Shown: in pieces, positions 1 through 8,563 of the stretch
Layout of the letters: the number at the start of each line of letters is the position of its first letter
Numbering within the stretch: the first letter of the stretch is position 1
NCBI RefSeq assembly: GCF_900289175.1
Contig: NZ_LT985747.1
Location: 786,006 to 850,005 of the forward strand
From: Paenibacillus faecalis
GTDB lineage: Bacteria; Bacillota; Bacilli; Paenibacillales; Paenibacillaceae
Reading direction: 5' to 3'
DNA: 64,000 nucleotides
The notes under the pieces: model-generated
Told to the model about the DNA's origin: nothing
Databases searched by the model: none
What the model saw: only the letters and a program-made list of their open reading frames with translations
Translations under genes and position numbers: made by a program

Positions 1-1009
1 CGTGTAGAACCCTATCGCCACTACCAATCCTCAAAGAACCCCCAACCAGTTCTCCATCAGTTATAAATGAATCTTTAAGATGAGCAGATTTTGCATATAA
101 AATTCCATCTAGACCTACCCTAAATGGCGCATCGTTAAAATTCTCAGACCCTAGATAAATTCCATTGTAATCAGCCTTAAATACATGGTTGCCTGAACCA
201 ATCTTTAGAGTAGCACCCACGATTTGACCATCTGTAATGAAACTATCTTTGAAATGTCCGCTTTTGGCATTCAAATTTCCATCAAGATCAAGCCAAACAA
301 CCCTATCCATTGTTCCATTGACATTTTTATCAATAAAAAAACCGTCTTCATTAGTTAAATTAAATTGTTCTTCATATCGACGTATCGGTTTTCTGTCTAA
401 AATAGGACAAGTCAAATTATGTATTACTTTTCCGTTAGTTAGAGTATATACGGTTAGCTGTCCACCAACTTGTTCATTAGCAAGACGAGAGTATACTTCT
501 GGGTACAGCTCTAGTGGCGAAAGTTTGTTTCTCAGTTGCTTTGCTAAACTTACCGCTTCCTCTACTTGAACCCCAACTGCTGCAAAGGCTGATTCTTCAT
601 TGGTACATGTTTCTCTAATTACCTTATAGTTTGTTCTGGAACAAATATTATAGATAACTGGTAAATTGTTTTCAAAACAACAATAAGTCATATCAGCCAC
701 AAGCTTCTTTTTAAAATCATATTCTTCACTAAAATTGAAATTTTTACTTTCCTCTAAATATTTGTTCATCTCTTCAATCATGATTAATTTTAAATTGTCC
801 ACCGTTTTAGCAGAACATGACTTAAATGAATCCATAATTCTGCGACTTACTACACCATGACCACTAGAGAATACAACTGAATTGTCGATTTGCTCAATCT
901 TTCTTGCAGTCCCTGCAGCATAATTTAGACCATTCATTGTCATTGAAAGCCTTGAATCGGCTCCAATCATAATTTTATTTGATGACGCTAATATTAACCC
1001 TAAACTCAT
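1..1009 (-). CDS. Ntn-hydrolase (proteasome-like) domain fused to phage tail-type repeats, partial
   Basis: The gene reads leftward from ATG at 1009, with SD AGGAGGGG 4 nt upstream, and runs off the window, so at least 336 codons are present. The N-terminus (MSLGLILASSNKIMIGADSR) matches the opening of proteasome/HslV-type Ntn hydrolases. After Met removal Ser2 would be the N-terminal nucleophile, D18 (in ADSR) corresponds to Asp17 of proteasome beta subunits, and K37 (in ARKIEQID) to Lys33. The second half contains repeats of the type IYLGSENF.DAPFRV..DG.L.AKS and KDSFITDG, typical of Bacillus phage tail/host-contact proteins. Two small genes lie just upstream on the same strand. Inference: a tail-associated protein with a self-processing or peptidase head. 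Activity is not shown. Confidence 0.75.
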   Translation of the reverse strand, partial: MSLGLILASSNKIMIGADSRLSMTMNGLNYAAGTARKIEQIDNSVVFSSGHGVVSRRIMDSFKSCSAKTVDNLKLIMIEEMNKYLEESKNFNFSEEYDFKKKLVADMTYCCFENNLPVIYNICSRTNYKVIRETCTNEESAFAAVGVQVEEAVSLAKQLRNKLSPLELYPEVYSRLANEQVGGQLTVYTLTNGKVIHNLTCPILDRKPIRRYEEQFNLTNEDGFFIDKNVNGTMDRVVWLDLDGNLNAKSGHFKDSFITDGQIVGATLKIGSGNHVFKADYNGIYLGSENFNDAPFRVGLDGILYAKSAHLKDSFITDGELVGGSLRIGSGDRVLH

Positions 1010-1034
1010 TTAACCCCTCCTATTATGTATATAT

Positions 1035-1229
1035 TTATTCGAAAATAATTTCAATTGATTTCAAATCAGCCAAATTTCTTTTGACTCCGTTTGTTTCATC
1101 AATAAATGGTGCATTGTTTTCTCTACTAGTAGCAATGAATCTAACGATATCTAAATTCTCAGGAAAAGAATGAATAGGGTTTTTATATGTTATGTCCTCA
1201 AATTTCAATGAAATATAATAATTTTTCAC
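1035..1229 (-). CDS. small hypothetical protein of phage-type cluster
   Basis: 64-codon ORF starting at GTG 1229, with a perfect AAGGAGG 8 nt upstream. It lies 25 bp before the Ntn-hydrolase/tail gene and 13 bp after the gene on its right, so the three form one leftward transcription unit. The product is soluble and acidic toward the C-terminus. I recognise no motif. By position it could be a small tail or assembly protein, but nothing in the sequence itself shows this. Confidence 0.6.
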   Translation of the reverse strand: MKNYYISLKFEDITYKNPIHSFPENLDIVRFIATSRENNAPFIDETNGVKRNLADLKSIEIIFE

Positions 1230-1242
1230 CGTTACAGCCTCC

Positions 1243-1470
1243 TTATTTAGAAAATTGAAAAGTCAAAGCTATCAAATCAGAATATTTATATATAGTCTCT
1301 TTATTATCCTTTTCGACAAAAGTAATATTTCCATCGTTTTTGAAACCATTTTTTATGTACTCGATGTTCAAAAATCTTTCAATATCTTGTGATGTAACCT
1401 TCTCTAAATCAAAGGATTCTCCAGTCTTTCTGTAACCATTCTCAAAAGTAAAAATTGGTGTAATTTCCAT
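1243..1470 (-). CDS. small hypothetical protein of phage-type cluster
   Basis: I place the start at ATG 1470 (MEITPIFTF), which follows a GAAGG about 10 nt upstream. The open frame extends to 1524, but that upstream stretch includes the SD. The product is 75 residues, not recognised, without signal peptide or membrane segment. It is the first visible gene of the leftward cluster that leads into the Ntn-hydrolase/tail gene. Confidence 0.55.
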   Translation of the reverse strand: MEITPIFTFENGYRKTGESFDLEKVTSQDIERFLNIEYIKNGFKNDGNITFVEKDNKETIYKYSDLIALTFQFSK

Positions 1471-1524
1471 CCTCTTGCTACCTTCTTTCTTATTATTTTG
1501 TATATATTCACTTATATAAGTCAT

Positions 1525-2391
1525 TCCAACAAGCTACAATCCAATATTATCTTATTACACTTACATTTCTATACACTAAAAATATCGTAAATACGTCATT
1601 CCTCCTTCCCACTATATTTAAGCCCCAAGGGGTTTATCCTTGGCTTCGTTCCGACTTATAGGTTTGCTCCTTTACCTTCCGCAATTCGCTATGTATCAAT
1701 CAGCTTGGAACAACTCATGAACCAATCTTATCAGCCGATGAAATCAATGTCAATAATTTGTTTATATTTATCTATATTGATATCAGCAGCCCTCAAATTG
1801 ACGGTATCTTGTCCTATTATGGATGTGTTAAAAATGAACCATTGTTTGTAATAATTCTCTTACGACCTCTCACTGCTCGTTGGACAATTCTGTCCACGGT
1901 CATTGGTGTGGAAAGCCAAAAAATCGACCTCTAAAACCCTTGACACATAAGGCTTTTTTGTGGGTGTTTTTTCACTGGTCCACACCACCAACCTTGCAGC
2001 CTAAAATCATATTCTCCACCACAGACATATGATCTCCTATGCCCTCGATTGAAACGCCCTCATTGATGACGTATGTTTAACATACTCCATCCTAAATCAA
2101 TTCTAAGTTGAAATAATAATAAGTAATCAATGAAATGGAGATAGCAACCCGCTTCCTATACAAATACATCTGATAGTCATCAATGTTTGATTTCCCTATT
2201 AATTAATCAAGGAAATAGACATGAAAACATGCATCCCGCTTCCTGAAATAAGGATCGTCAAAGGATGAATATAGAGTTGACATATCTCATTTAGCTAAAT
2301 ACAATTAAATAATAGATATTAGTAGGATTATGCGAATTTGATTCTTCAATTACTTAATATCTGATACAAAACTATTACGGAGGTGCTTAAT
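1525..2391. other. 867-bp non-coding region with hairpins and short repeats
   Basis: I see no credible gene here. Around 1882-1895 is a hairpin GGACA/TGTCC. At 1905-1986 the arms GGTGTGGA and TCCACACC enclose a second stem, AAAGCC (1913-1917 region) with GGCTTT (1951 region). Farther right, two copies of a CCCGCTTCCT-containing sequence (about 2149 and 2253) each follow an AATCAA.GAAAT. motif. The region sits directly upstream of the prim-pol gene, so it could be a replication origin or a structured RNA. Both are inferences. Confidence 0.35.
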
Positions 2392-4374
2392 ATAAAGTTA
2401 TTGCTTGATAACACGATGTACAGTCATAAACCCACGCCTGAAACAATAAGATACGAAATCAATAAAGCAGTCCTAGCAAATCCTGTTGATCTCGAACCCG
2501 AACAACTTGCACAAGAAATCATTAAAGGTAAATCATTCGTTCCTGGCTACATTACAACAAAGGTAAACGGTAAATTAAGACGTACTGCAGAGTCATGGAC
2601 ATCACAACAGATTGTATGCTTAGACATTGATAATGGGTATTATGACAAGAAGTTAAAGAAGAAGATTAAAGATGTTAGAATGACATGGGAAGAAGCGAAG
2701 CAAGAATTTGTAGATACCGCTATGTTCATGTATAAAACCTTCAGCCATACAAATGAGTGGCCTAAATTTAGAGTTGTGTTTGCGTTTGAAGAGCCTTTCA
2801 ATAATATAAACATATTAAAATTTAATACAGATAAACTTTTCGAAAAGTATCCATTTGCAGATGAATCAACATTTGAAGCTAATCGTATCTTCTTTGGGGG
2901 AACTGAACTACATACATTTGATTTTTCTAACCGATTGAAGAATGACCCCCATATTGTAACCCCAATAAGTTATAGTCCTTATATAGAGAATAATTGGGGT
3001 AATAATATCCCCCCTCAGACCAACAATAACCAACAAGATACAAATATACTAAGCAATATAGATATCATTAAAAGTAAATATACTTATATAAGTGAAAGAA
3101 TGAATAAAGAATATTTACCAATTACAGTATCATCACGTAAAGAAGCATACGACTATCTAAAACGAATTAACCTACATGATTATCTCGGTATACAGTACAA
3201 ACATTGTTTTGACATATTCCATTATGAGAAGAGTCCATCATCTGATATATATCAAGATCCCAATACGGGTTATTGGTGGTATAAGTGCAGGAGCGATAGT
3301 AATCCGTTCACTGGAACAATCATAGAAGTTACAGAACGCTTAACCAAACTTAATAAACCAAAATCATTAAAATACTTACTTGATTCATTTAATATCACAA
3401 TTCAGAAATCTGAATGGCAACTTGAAATCGAAAACTTGATTCAACAGAACCTAGAACTGTTGAGTGATGAAGAATACATCAAGGAAGCATATCCATATTT
3501 AAACTCCCTGTTACGGACTCCATTTTATTATTCTGTTCTAAGAGAGATCCATCTGATTGCCTTAGAGAATATTTCAACTCTTATACAGACAAAAGAATCA
3601 AACGAGGCTGTATTCTATGCATCTGTTAATCACATTTTAAAGCGACTAGATAGATTCTGTGATTTTGATAGATTCAAAAGCAGTAAGGAGAAGAGACTAA
3701 AAGTTATACTGTCGTTACTGGTTTACCTTCAACTGCTTAATCGTATTGGTACAGACAAATTACCGTTAGAGTACGTAAAAAGAGCTAAACTTGAAGCAGA
3801 GAAAAAGCATTATAAAAATTTGATCACTTTTTGGTCTCTCCCTTCTATGGCTGCTACACACATGCAAGATGTTGAAAGACTAGCTAAACAATTTCAGAAC
3901 CTTGGAATGACTGTTGGTAATTTTGATAGACAGATGATATTGAAAACACTTGGAGAAGATGAAGCTGATCGTGTATTTCCAATGCGTAAAGGTGAAAAAT
4001 TATCAGAGTTGAATGAGATGATCTGTCTTGAATTAGAAAAAACGATGGTAAAATACATAGAACAATTCGGATGGGTAACAGAAAAAAGGATCATCGACAA
4101 TACTTCATTAGACATTGCTGATATTGACTCTGAAATGAGGAAACGAGACAGAAGAATAAAAGAAGATGATATCATTTCGATTGAAGATAAAGATAAATGG
4201 CTGTATGAACTCAAACGTAGACAGTTAAAAAAAATAATAGGTGGTTTGATGATCAAATATAAACTAAACAAACAAAAGTTGAATAATGAACTAATAGAAA
4301 AAGAAAATATCCCGCTCCATTACAACGAGAAAGGAAACTTGAGTTACCCAGTAGTATATTTCATCAATAAATAA
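2392..4374 (+). CDS. prim-pol-like replication protein with CHC2-like zinc region
   Basis: About 660 residues. The N-terminal third has features of archaeo-eukaryotic-type primase-polymerases: VCLDIDN (hxDhD-like, around residue 77) followed by FSHTNEWPKFRVVFAF (SxH-like). A central segment HCFDIFHYEKSPSS...YKCRSD resembles the CHC2 zinc region of primases (C-x-H-x-EK-[TS]-PS, then a later Cys). The C-terminal half is charged and helical, without an obvious helicase Walker A. Start choice: GGAGGTG (2379-2385) overlaps a GTG at 2383, whereas ATA at 2392 lies 8 nt after GGAGG and gives MKLLLDN. I prefer ATA, with GTG 2383 as the alternative. Likely role: replication or priming of the mobile element. 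Confidence 0.65.
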   Translation: MKLLLDNTMYSHKPTPETIRYEINKAVLANPVDLEPEQLAQEIIKGKSFVPGYITTKVNGKLRRTAESWTSQQIVCLDIDNGYYDKKLKKKIKDVRMTWEEAKQEFVDTAMFMYKTFSHTNEWPKFRVVFAFEEPFNNINILKFNTDKLFEKYPFADESTFEANRIFFGGTELHTFDFSNRLKNDPHIVTPISYSPYIENNWGNNIPPQTNNNQQDTNILSNIDIIKSKYTYISERMNKEYLPITVSSRKEAYDYLKRINLHDYLGIQYKHCFDIFHYEKSPSSDIYQDPNTGYWWYKCRSDSNPFTGTIIEVTERLTKLNKPKSLKYLLDSFNITIQKSEWQLEIENLIQQNLELLSDEEYIKEAYPYLNSLLRTPFYYSVLREIHLIALENISTLIQTKESNEAVFYASVNHILKRLDRFCDFDRFKSSKEKRLKVILSLLVYLQLLNRIGTDKLPLEYVKRAKLEAEKKHYKNLITFWSLPSMAATHMQDVERLAKQFQNLGMTVGNFDRQMILKTLGEDEADRVFPMRKGEKLSELNEMICLELEKTMVKYIEQFGWVTEKRIIDNTSLDIADIDSEMRKRDRRIKEDDIISIEDKDKWLYELKRRQLKKIIGGLMIKYKLNKQKLNNELIEKENIPLHYNEKGNLSYPVVYFINK

Positions 4375-4807
4375 ATATATACAAATTATAAATAAAAAAT
4401 AAACAACTGTTATGAAAGTGATATGGGTATATATGTGCTTGTATTGCTTTCCTCCCTTCTCACTACTTAACTCCCCTCCCCTATAGCTTTAACAATAATC
4501 TATTATGTGTAATTTCGGACTATATAAAAGTAAGTGAATGTGACACATGACACCCCAATTCAAATTTGAATCCCGCTCCCCTTTGACTAATATTGAAGGG
4601 GATTTTAAGTATGTGAATTAATCATAGACTTTTCTCGAATACGTTCCGACGTCTGAACATCTGTAAGGAGAACGAAGTTCCGTTCCCCAAAAAATGTTGA
4701 ACCCAAGCACGTTATCAGTGGTGGTCAATTTGACCACTACTTTTAATATGGAAAATTCCCCAATTTCAGGCGATACTATAGTTAGAAACTTATAGGGGGT
4801 TATTGAT
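4375..4807. other. 433-bp intergenic region with palindrome
   Basis: AT-rich and apparently non-coding. Features seen are a CCCCTT/AAGGGG hairpin near 4577-4600 and a perfect 17-bp palindrome GTGGTCAATTTGACCAC at 4721-4737, which could be an operator or the stem of a weak terminator. A 91-codon frame on the minus strand here lacks an SD and overlaps the start of the next gene, so I do not call it. Confidence 0.35.
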
Positions 4808-5731
4808 ATAGCACTAATTGATATCATTCTTAAGTCTACAGTTCTGGTCACAGGAATAATAGGGCTTATTTCTGCTCTGGGTAGATACTCCAAAGAAGAA
4901 CAGCAATTTATGAACAGTGTTAATCGAGGTTTTAGAGGAATCGTTCACTGGTTTCTTTTTACTTCTGTCTTGTTAATTTATTTTACTGTTGCTGCTGGTT
5001 TTGAAACAAACAGGACTAGTTTGAGCTTGAAGGTTATAAATTTCATTTTTGTAAATCCTATAACTCCACTAATAACTTTATTTTTGTTTATACTAATTTT
5101 ATTGTCGTTCACTCCAATATTTAAGAATTTCCTAAAAAGAAGGTTAACTTTAGCGAAAGCTAAAACTAGCATGGCATATGCAATAGTCATTACTATTATA
5201 AATCTCGTCTTTTGTGCCCTACTCTCTTTTTACTTTGGCTTAGGTGTAAACGTAATTTTATATGAAATAAATAATATATATGAGTTAGGCTTAGAACACA
5301 CTTTGCTTGTTTTATTTGACTTAAATAAAGTTGACAATCCACTCTATTTTCTTGCCTTACTTTTCTTATTAACAGTGTATCCAGCTTTAATATCTTTTGT
5401 TCGCATGTTTTTTCTTAATGTTTACTTCGACAGAGTTATGGTCAACATTCACTTAAAAAATGGTGAAATAATTAAAGACAGATTTATCGTAAATCCCAAT
5501 ATTGATGGTGGATTGATGGTGGGAGATACTTATGGAAAGTCTGCAGAGAATAAAACGTTAATTCCAAAGGCTAATATAGAAATGATTACATTTAATCGTG
5601 TCGGTTATTCTTTTGGGGAGAAAAGAAGAAAGGTAAATATCATTAATCCTAACCATATTAGTGAAGAGGAACACAATGAAATAATAAGGAAATGGCGTTC
5701 CAGCCACAAACCCAAACATTCTAATTTCTGA
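4808..5731 (+). CDS. multi-pass membrane protein, hypothetical
   Basis: The first ATG (4910) has no SD and would cut off a hydrophobic segment. The frame is open from ATA 4808, which is 8 nt after GGGGG (4795-4799), and the added 34 codons encode a plausible transmembrane helix. The product has about four to five membrane segments and a charged soluble C-terminus from roughly residue 215. The C-terminus contains IKDRFIVNPNIDGG and ends basic. I do not recognise the family. It is probably cargo of the mobile element. A terminator follows at 5843. Confidence 0.55.
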   Translation: MALIDIILKSTVLVTGIIGLISALGRYSKEEQQFMNSVNRGFRGIVHWFLFTSVLLIYFTVAAGFETNRTSLSLKVINFIFVNPITPLITLFLFILILLSFTPIFKNFLKRRLTLAKAKTSMAYAIVITIINLVFCALLSFYFGLGVNVILYEINNIYELGLEHTLLVLFDLNKVDNPLYFLALLFLLTVYPALISFVRMFFLNVYFDRVMVNIHLKNGEIIKDRFIVNPNIDGGLMVGDTYGKSAENKTLIPKANIEMITFNRVGYSFGEKRRKVNIINPNHISEEEHNEIIRKWRSSHKPKHSNF

Positions 5732-5842
5732 GTGCTTGGGTTTTCTATGCGTAGGGGAGAAGCTGAAAGTGACCCAATTAAGAAAGGAAGGATTGCAGGG
5801 TTTTTAAAGGAATATTGGGAAATTAATTATGACATAAGCAAA

Positions 5843-5875
5843 GCCCCCATTACTTTTTTTGTAATGAGGGCGGGC
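5843..5875. terminator. intrinsic terminator hairpin, possibly bidirectional
   Basis: GCCCCCATTAC pairs with GTAATGAGGGC around a T-rich loop. It lies between the convergent membrane-protein gene ending at 5731 and the leftward gene ending at 5904. Confidence 0.6.
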
Positions 5876-5903
5876 TAAGAAATTCAATTTAAATTGATCA
5901 TCT

Positions 5904-6278
5904 CTATTTACTGAGCATTCTTTTTCCAACCATAAACTCAATAACACTAACGAATAAGGTAAGGAAAAATAAATACCAGTAATTATTAAACAAAGGTAGA
6001 TAAGCTAGTGACGAAAAAGTAATTAGATAGATACTGTGTATCATGATAGTAAAAGCCAATATTTTTTTTATAATATCTTTTCTCAAAAAAGAATAGGATA
6101 TAACTAAAATTCCAACGAAAACCGCTAGTATTACTGGTGGTAAATACCAAAAAGAGCTTAATGACAGATTGAGAATTTCAAATTTATCACCGCTGGAATA
6201 ATAACTAAAGTTGTTATAGCCATCTAATAAAATCAAAAATATTACTATGGCTTGAATAATTCTCCAATCTTTGTTCAT
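5904..6278 (-). CDS. small four-helix membrane protein, hypothetical
   Basis: 124 residues from ATG 6278 with GGAG 6 nt upstream. Four hydrophobic stretches are visible, ending in a short basic tail (GKRMLSK). It starts 25 bp after the stop of the secreted-protein gene at 6303 and is surely co-transcribed with it. The family is not recognised. A secreted protein followed by a small membrane protein is a layout seen in toxin/immunity pairs, but no sequence motif supports that here. Confidence 0.6.
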   Translation of the reverse strand: MNKDWRIIQAIVIFLILLDGYNNFSYYSSGDKFEILNLSLSSFWYLPPVILAVFVGILVISYSFLRKDIIKKILAFTIMIHSIYLITFSSLAYLPLFNNYWYLFFLTLFVSVIEFMVGKRMLSK

Positions 6279-6302
6279 CTTAAACTCCTTCTATTAATCA
6301 TA

Positions 6303-7193
6303 TTACTGTAAGATTATCTCTTTACCACTCCATCCATAAATCGGAAGACCGCCAACAGTTGCCTTTGTTGCAGACTTAGTTTTAAAAATGAAATTCTTTG
6401 CACTGGTTGATGTTGTTTTAACTGGATAGGTTTTTTGTTCTTGAGTAACTTCATTGATATTAGTTGTGTAAAGTATGCCATACGCTGCATCCTCGTTTTT
6501 AATTAAAAAGGAAGCAAAAGGAGATCCAAGTGTTTCTATTGAGGCGACAAGCTTATCAAAATAAATTCTAATGCCATCAGGACTATTTGTATACCTTGTG
6601 TAATGTAACCAACCTTCATTAAAACCAGTTCTAACTCCTGCGCCCTCTACAGGTTTATGTGATAGATGGGCAACAAAATTTCTAGATGCAGCCATAGTAC
6701 CGATCTGAGGTTCTTCAAATGTAATCTGTAGTTCTTCTGTTTGCGCTTGATTTAATGTACTTATTACTTCATTGGACTTATTATTAATTTCACCATTGTA
6801 GTCAATAACAAAACCATGGTCCACATTTTGTTGTTCATCATAAACTAAACCACTCAAACCATTTTCATTTGTAATAACAGTTGCTGAAAGAATAGTCGAG
6901 TCATTAATTACTGCTTCACCAGTATACTCTTCAAAATCAATGTTAGAATAATAATCTGCCTCGATTGAGACATTTTTTCCCTCTAAAGAATATGAGAGTG
7001 AGAGATGAGAGTCAGCCTTGGAAACCTTAGCGTTTTTCAAATCAGAACCAACAGAGAAAACGTTCTCATTTGAGTTATAACTAAAACCACTAAATTGGTT
7101 TGTTGCTTGCTGACTATCGGCAGCGAAACTAGTTCCAGTTAGAGTAAGACTTAAAACGAGACTTGAACAAATCATTAGCAATTTCTTTTTCAA
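6303..7193 (-). CDS. secreted hypothetical protein
   Basis: The start is TTG 7193, 8 nt after GGAGG. The first 25 residues form a clear Sec signal peptide (KKK, hydrophobic core, TSFA/AD cleavage site). The mature part, about 270 residues, is polar and has no cysteine cluster or enzymatic motif that I recognise. A segment around residue 170 (ASRNFVAHLSHKPV) reads as a domain boundary, followed by a beta-rich C-terminal domain. It is the first gene of a two-gene unit with the membrane protein at 5904. Confidence 0.65.
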   Translation of the reverse strand: MKKKLLMICSSLVLSLTLTGTSFAADSQQATNQFSGFSYNSNENVFSVGSDLKNAKVSKADSHLSLSYSLEGKNVSIEADYYSNIDFEEYTGEAVINDSTILSATVITNENGLSGLVYDEQQNVDHGFVIDYNGEINNKSNEVISTLNQAQTEELQITFEEPQIGTMAASRNFVAHLSHKPVEGAGVRTGFNEGWLHYTRYTNSPDGIRIYFDKLVASIETLGSPFASFLIKNEDAAYGILYTTNINEVTQEQKTYPVKTTSTSAKNFIFKTKSATKATVGGLPIYGWSGKEIILQ

Positions 7194-7419
7194 AACTTTC
7201 GCCTCCTAAAATATTTATTATTTGTTTCATATTACCAATATACCTCTATTAGAATTAAATGCAAGTCGAGAATTGTCAAATAAAATACAAATATATCAAA
7301 AAAAACTATTTAAATGGGGTATTGTGCGTAATTACGCTCTTTCGATTAAATTTTTATCAGTTTTTCAAAGAAAACAGACATTCTTGGAGATATCGTCAAA
7401 ATTTAACCTTCGGGTGTGA

Positions 7420-7784
7420 AAGGATGTGCTAGGGCATTATTTGTAAATTTAATCGGCTTTTTTGATGTAAATGTACTCCCCATACCCTTTGCACATGTTG
7501 AGAAGGTATTACTCAGTGTGATATTGCCACATCTGGCAATGATAATCTGATACGCTACATCTGGCAATTGATTTGATGCTGTAGTTTGAAACTACATTGT
7601 CAAAAATTATGCTTGGTGTGGGAGTGAATGTGCTATGGCGATTTTATGGAACTCGCTTCCAATTCCATCTTTATATTACCCCCCCCATCACCTTAAATAA
7701 ATATATGAAAAATAACTATAAAGTCGTTGTATTATGTCCGATATCATGATATAATTAGATTGTAAGGGTGAGGGGGGTGAGAAC
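7420..7784. other. 365-bp intergenic region with TGGCAAT repeats
   Basis: No gene supported. It contains a palindrome ATTGCCA-CATC-TGGCAAT (7522-7539) and a further ACATCTGGCAAT copy at 7557-7568, candidates for a repressor binding site. A run of nine C/G near 7681 precedes the SD of the small gene at 7785. Confidence 0.35.
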
Positions 7785-7967
7785 ATGAATGAATACATAG
7801 CTGTTATCCTAACGGCACTAAACGTATTCGGCTTCTGGCTAAAGTTCATCCTCGATGAAAAAAGGGCTAGAAGGAAGGAACGGGCTGAACGCTTGATACA
7901 CCAAGAACCATCAACAAATGAAAAGAGTGCATTACCTCCTCGAAAGGTAACACACTCCAAGCACTAA
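7785..7967 (+). CDS. small single-pass membrane protein
   Basis: 60 residues from ATG 7785, with a strong SD (GAGGGGGGTGAG). There is one N-terminal membrane helix (about residues 4-22) followed by a highly basic stretch (DEKRARRKERAERL) and a polar tail. It resembles small phage/ICE-encoded membrane proteins. No function can be assigned. It is the first of three small rightward genes before the convergent integrase. Confidence 0.6.
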   Translation: MNEYIAVILTALNVFGFWLKFILDEKRARRKERAERLIHQEPSTNEKSALPPRKVTHSKH

Positions 7968-8096
7968 GGGGTTACACCAGCTAGGGGAGCATAAAGTTCC
8001 CCTAGTCTTCCCTTACAACAAGTATACACATTCCCATTGCATATAATCAACATACAACAAGATATTGACAATAAACAATTAAGGAGGTTGAATAGT

Positions 8097-8252
8097 ATGA
8101 CAAGAAATCAGGTTACCTGGTTGTTGCTAGCTTTATCATTTGCAGTAAGTATATTTTTGCCATATCCACGTTACGATGGTGCATTTCAGATGATCGGTGT
8201 ATTAGGTGCAATTGCATCTGTCTTTATGATGATTAGACATAAAAACACCTAA
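8097..8252 (+). CDS. small two-helix membrane protein
   Basis: I place the start at ATG 8097, preceded by AAGGAGG 8 nt upstream. The open frame continues to 8037 but without an SD. The 51-residue product (MTRNQVTWLLLALSF...) has two hydrophobic segments joined by a short polar loop. The family is not recognised. It lies 20 bp before the next gene. Confidence 0.55.
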   Translation: MTRNQVTWLLLALSFAVSIFLPYPRYDGAFQMIGVLGAIASVFMMIRHKNT

Positions 8253-8272
8253 CATTGAGGGGAGCAAGCAAT

Positions 8273-8473
8273 ATGGATAGACAAAGGTTAGAAGAACAAC
8301 TAGATGAAGTAATTAGCAAACTCATGACCACAGAGGAAGCCAGTGAGTTGTGGGGTCTTCATCAAGACTATATCAAGAGGTTATGTGTCGCTGGTACTAT
8401 AGTAGCAGAGAAGAAAGCTAAGACATGGTGGATACTTCGTGATCAGCCTAACCCAAGACAGAGAGGCCTATAG
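8273..8473 (+). CDS. helix-turn-helix DNA-binding protein, excisionase-like
   Basis: 66 residues from ATG 8273 with GAGGGG upstream (the frame extends to 8255, inside the SD). The core MTTEEASELWGLHQDYIKRL resembles the HTH_17/MerR-type domains of excisionases and small phage regulators: T.EEA...WG, then a recognition helix, then an AEKKAKTWWI wing. It is convergent with the integrase, which fits a directionality-factor role. That role is inferred. Confidence 0.6.
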   Translation: MDRQRLEEQLDEVISKLMTTEEASELWGLHQDYIKRLCVAGTIVAEKKAKTWWILRDQPNPRQRGL

Positions 8474-8490
8474 CATTAGGCTTCTTTTTC
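8462..8490 (+). terminator. weak intrinsic terminator
   Basis: GCCTA-TAGCAT-TAGGC followed by TTCTTTTTCTTTT, immediately at the end of the HTH gene. Confidence 0.4.
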
Positions 8491-8541
8491 TTTTGTTTGC
8501 TGCGAACAATTCATAATCCATAGGCTGCCAAGATAAAATTA

Positions 8542-8563
8542 AAAGCCCATTGATTAGGGCTTT
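8542..8563 (-). terminator. terminator of the integrase gene
   Basis: AAAGCCC and GGGCTTT flank an 8-nt loop and overlap the integrase stop codon. Confidence 0.5.

Noticed and set aside
237..569. 110-codon plus-strand frame
   Set aside because: It lies antisense to the Ntn-hydrolase/tail gene, has no SD and no sensible product.
1600..1700. Riboswitch near the AAGCC..GGCTT hairpin
   Set aside because: Only one simple stem is visible and no downstream gene in a matching position, so there is no support for a riboswitch class.
4618..4893. 91-codon minus-strand frame
   Set aside because: No SD. It overlaps the palindromic intergenic region and the N-terminal extension of the membrane protein.
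7222..7419. 65-codon plus-strand frame
   Set aside because: No SD, and it overlaps the promoter/SD area of the divergent secreted-protein gene. Composition looks non-coding.
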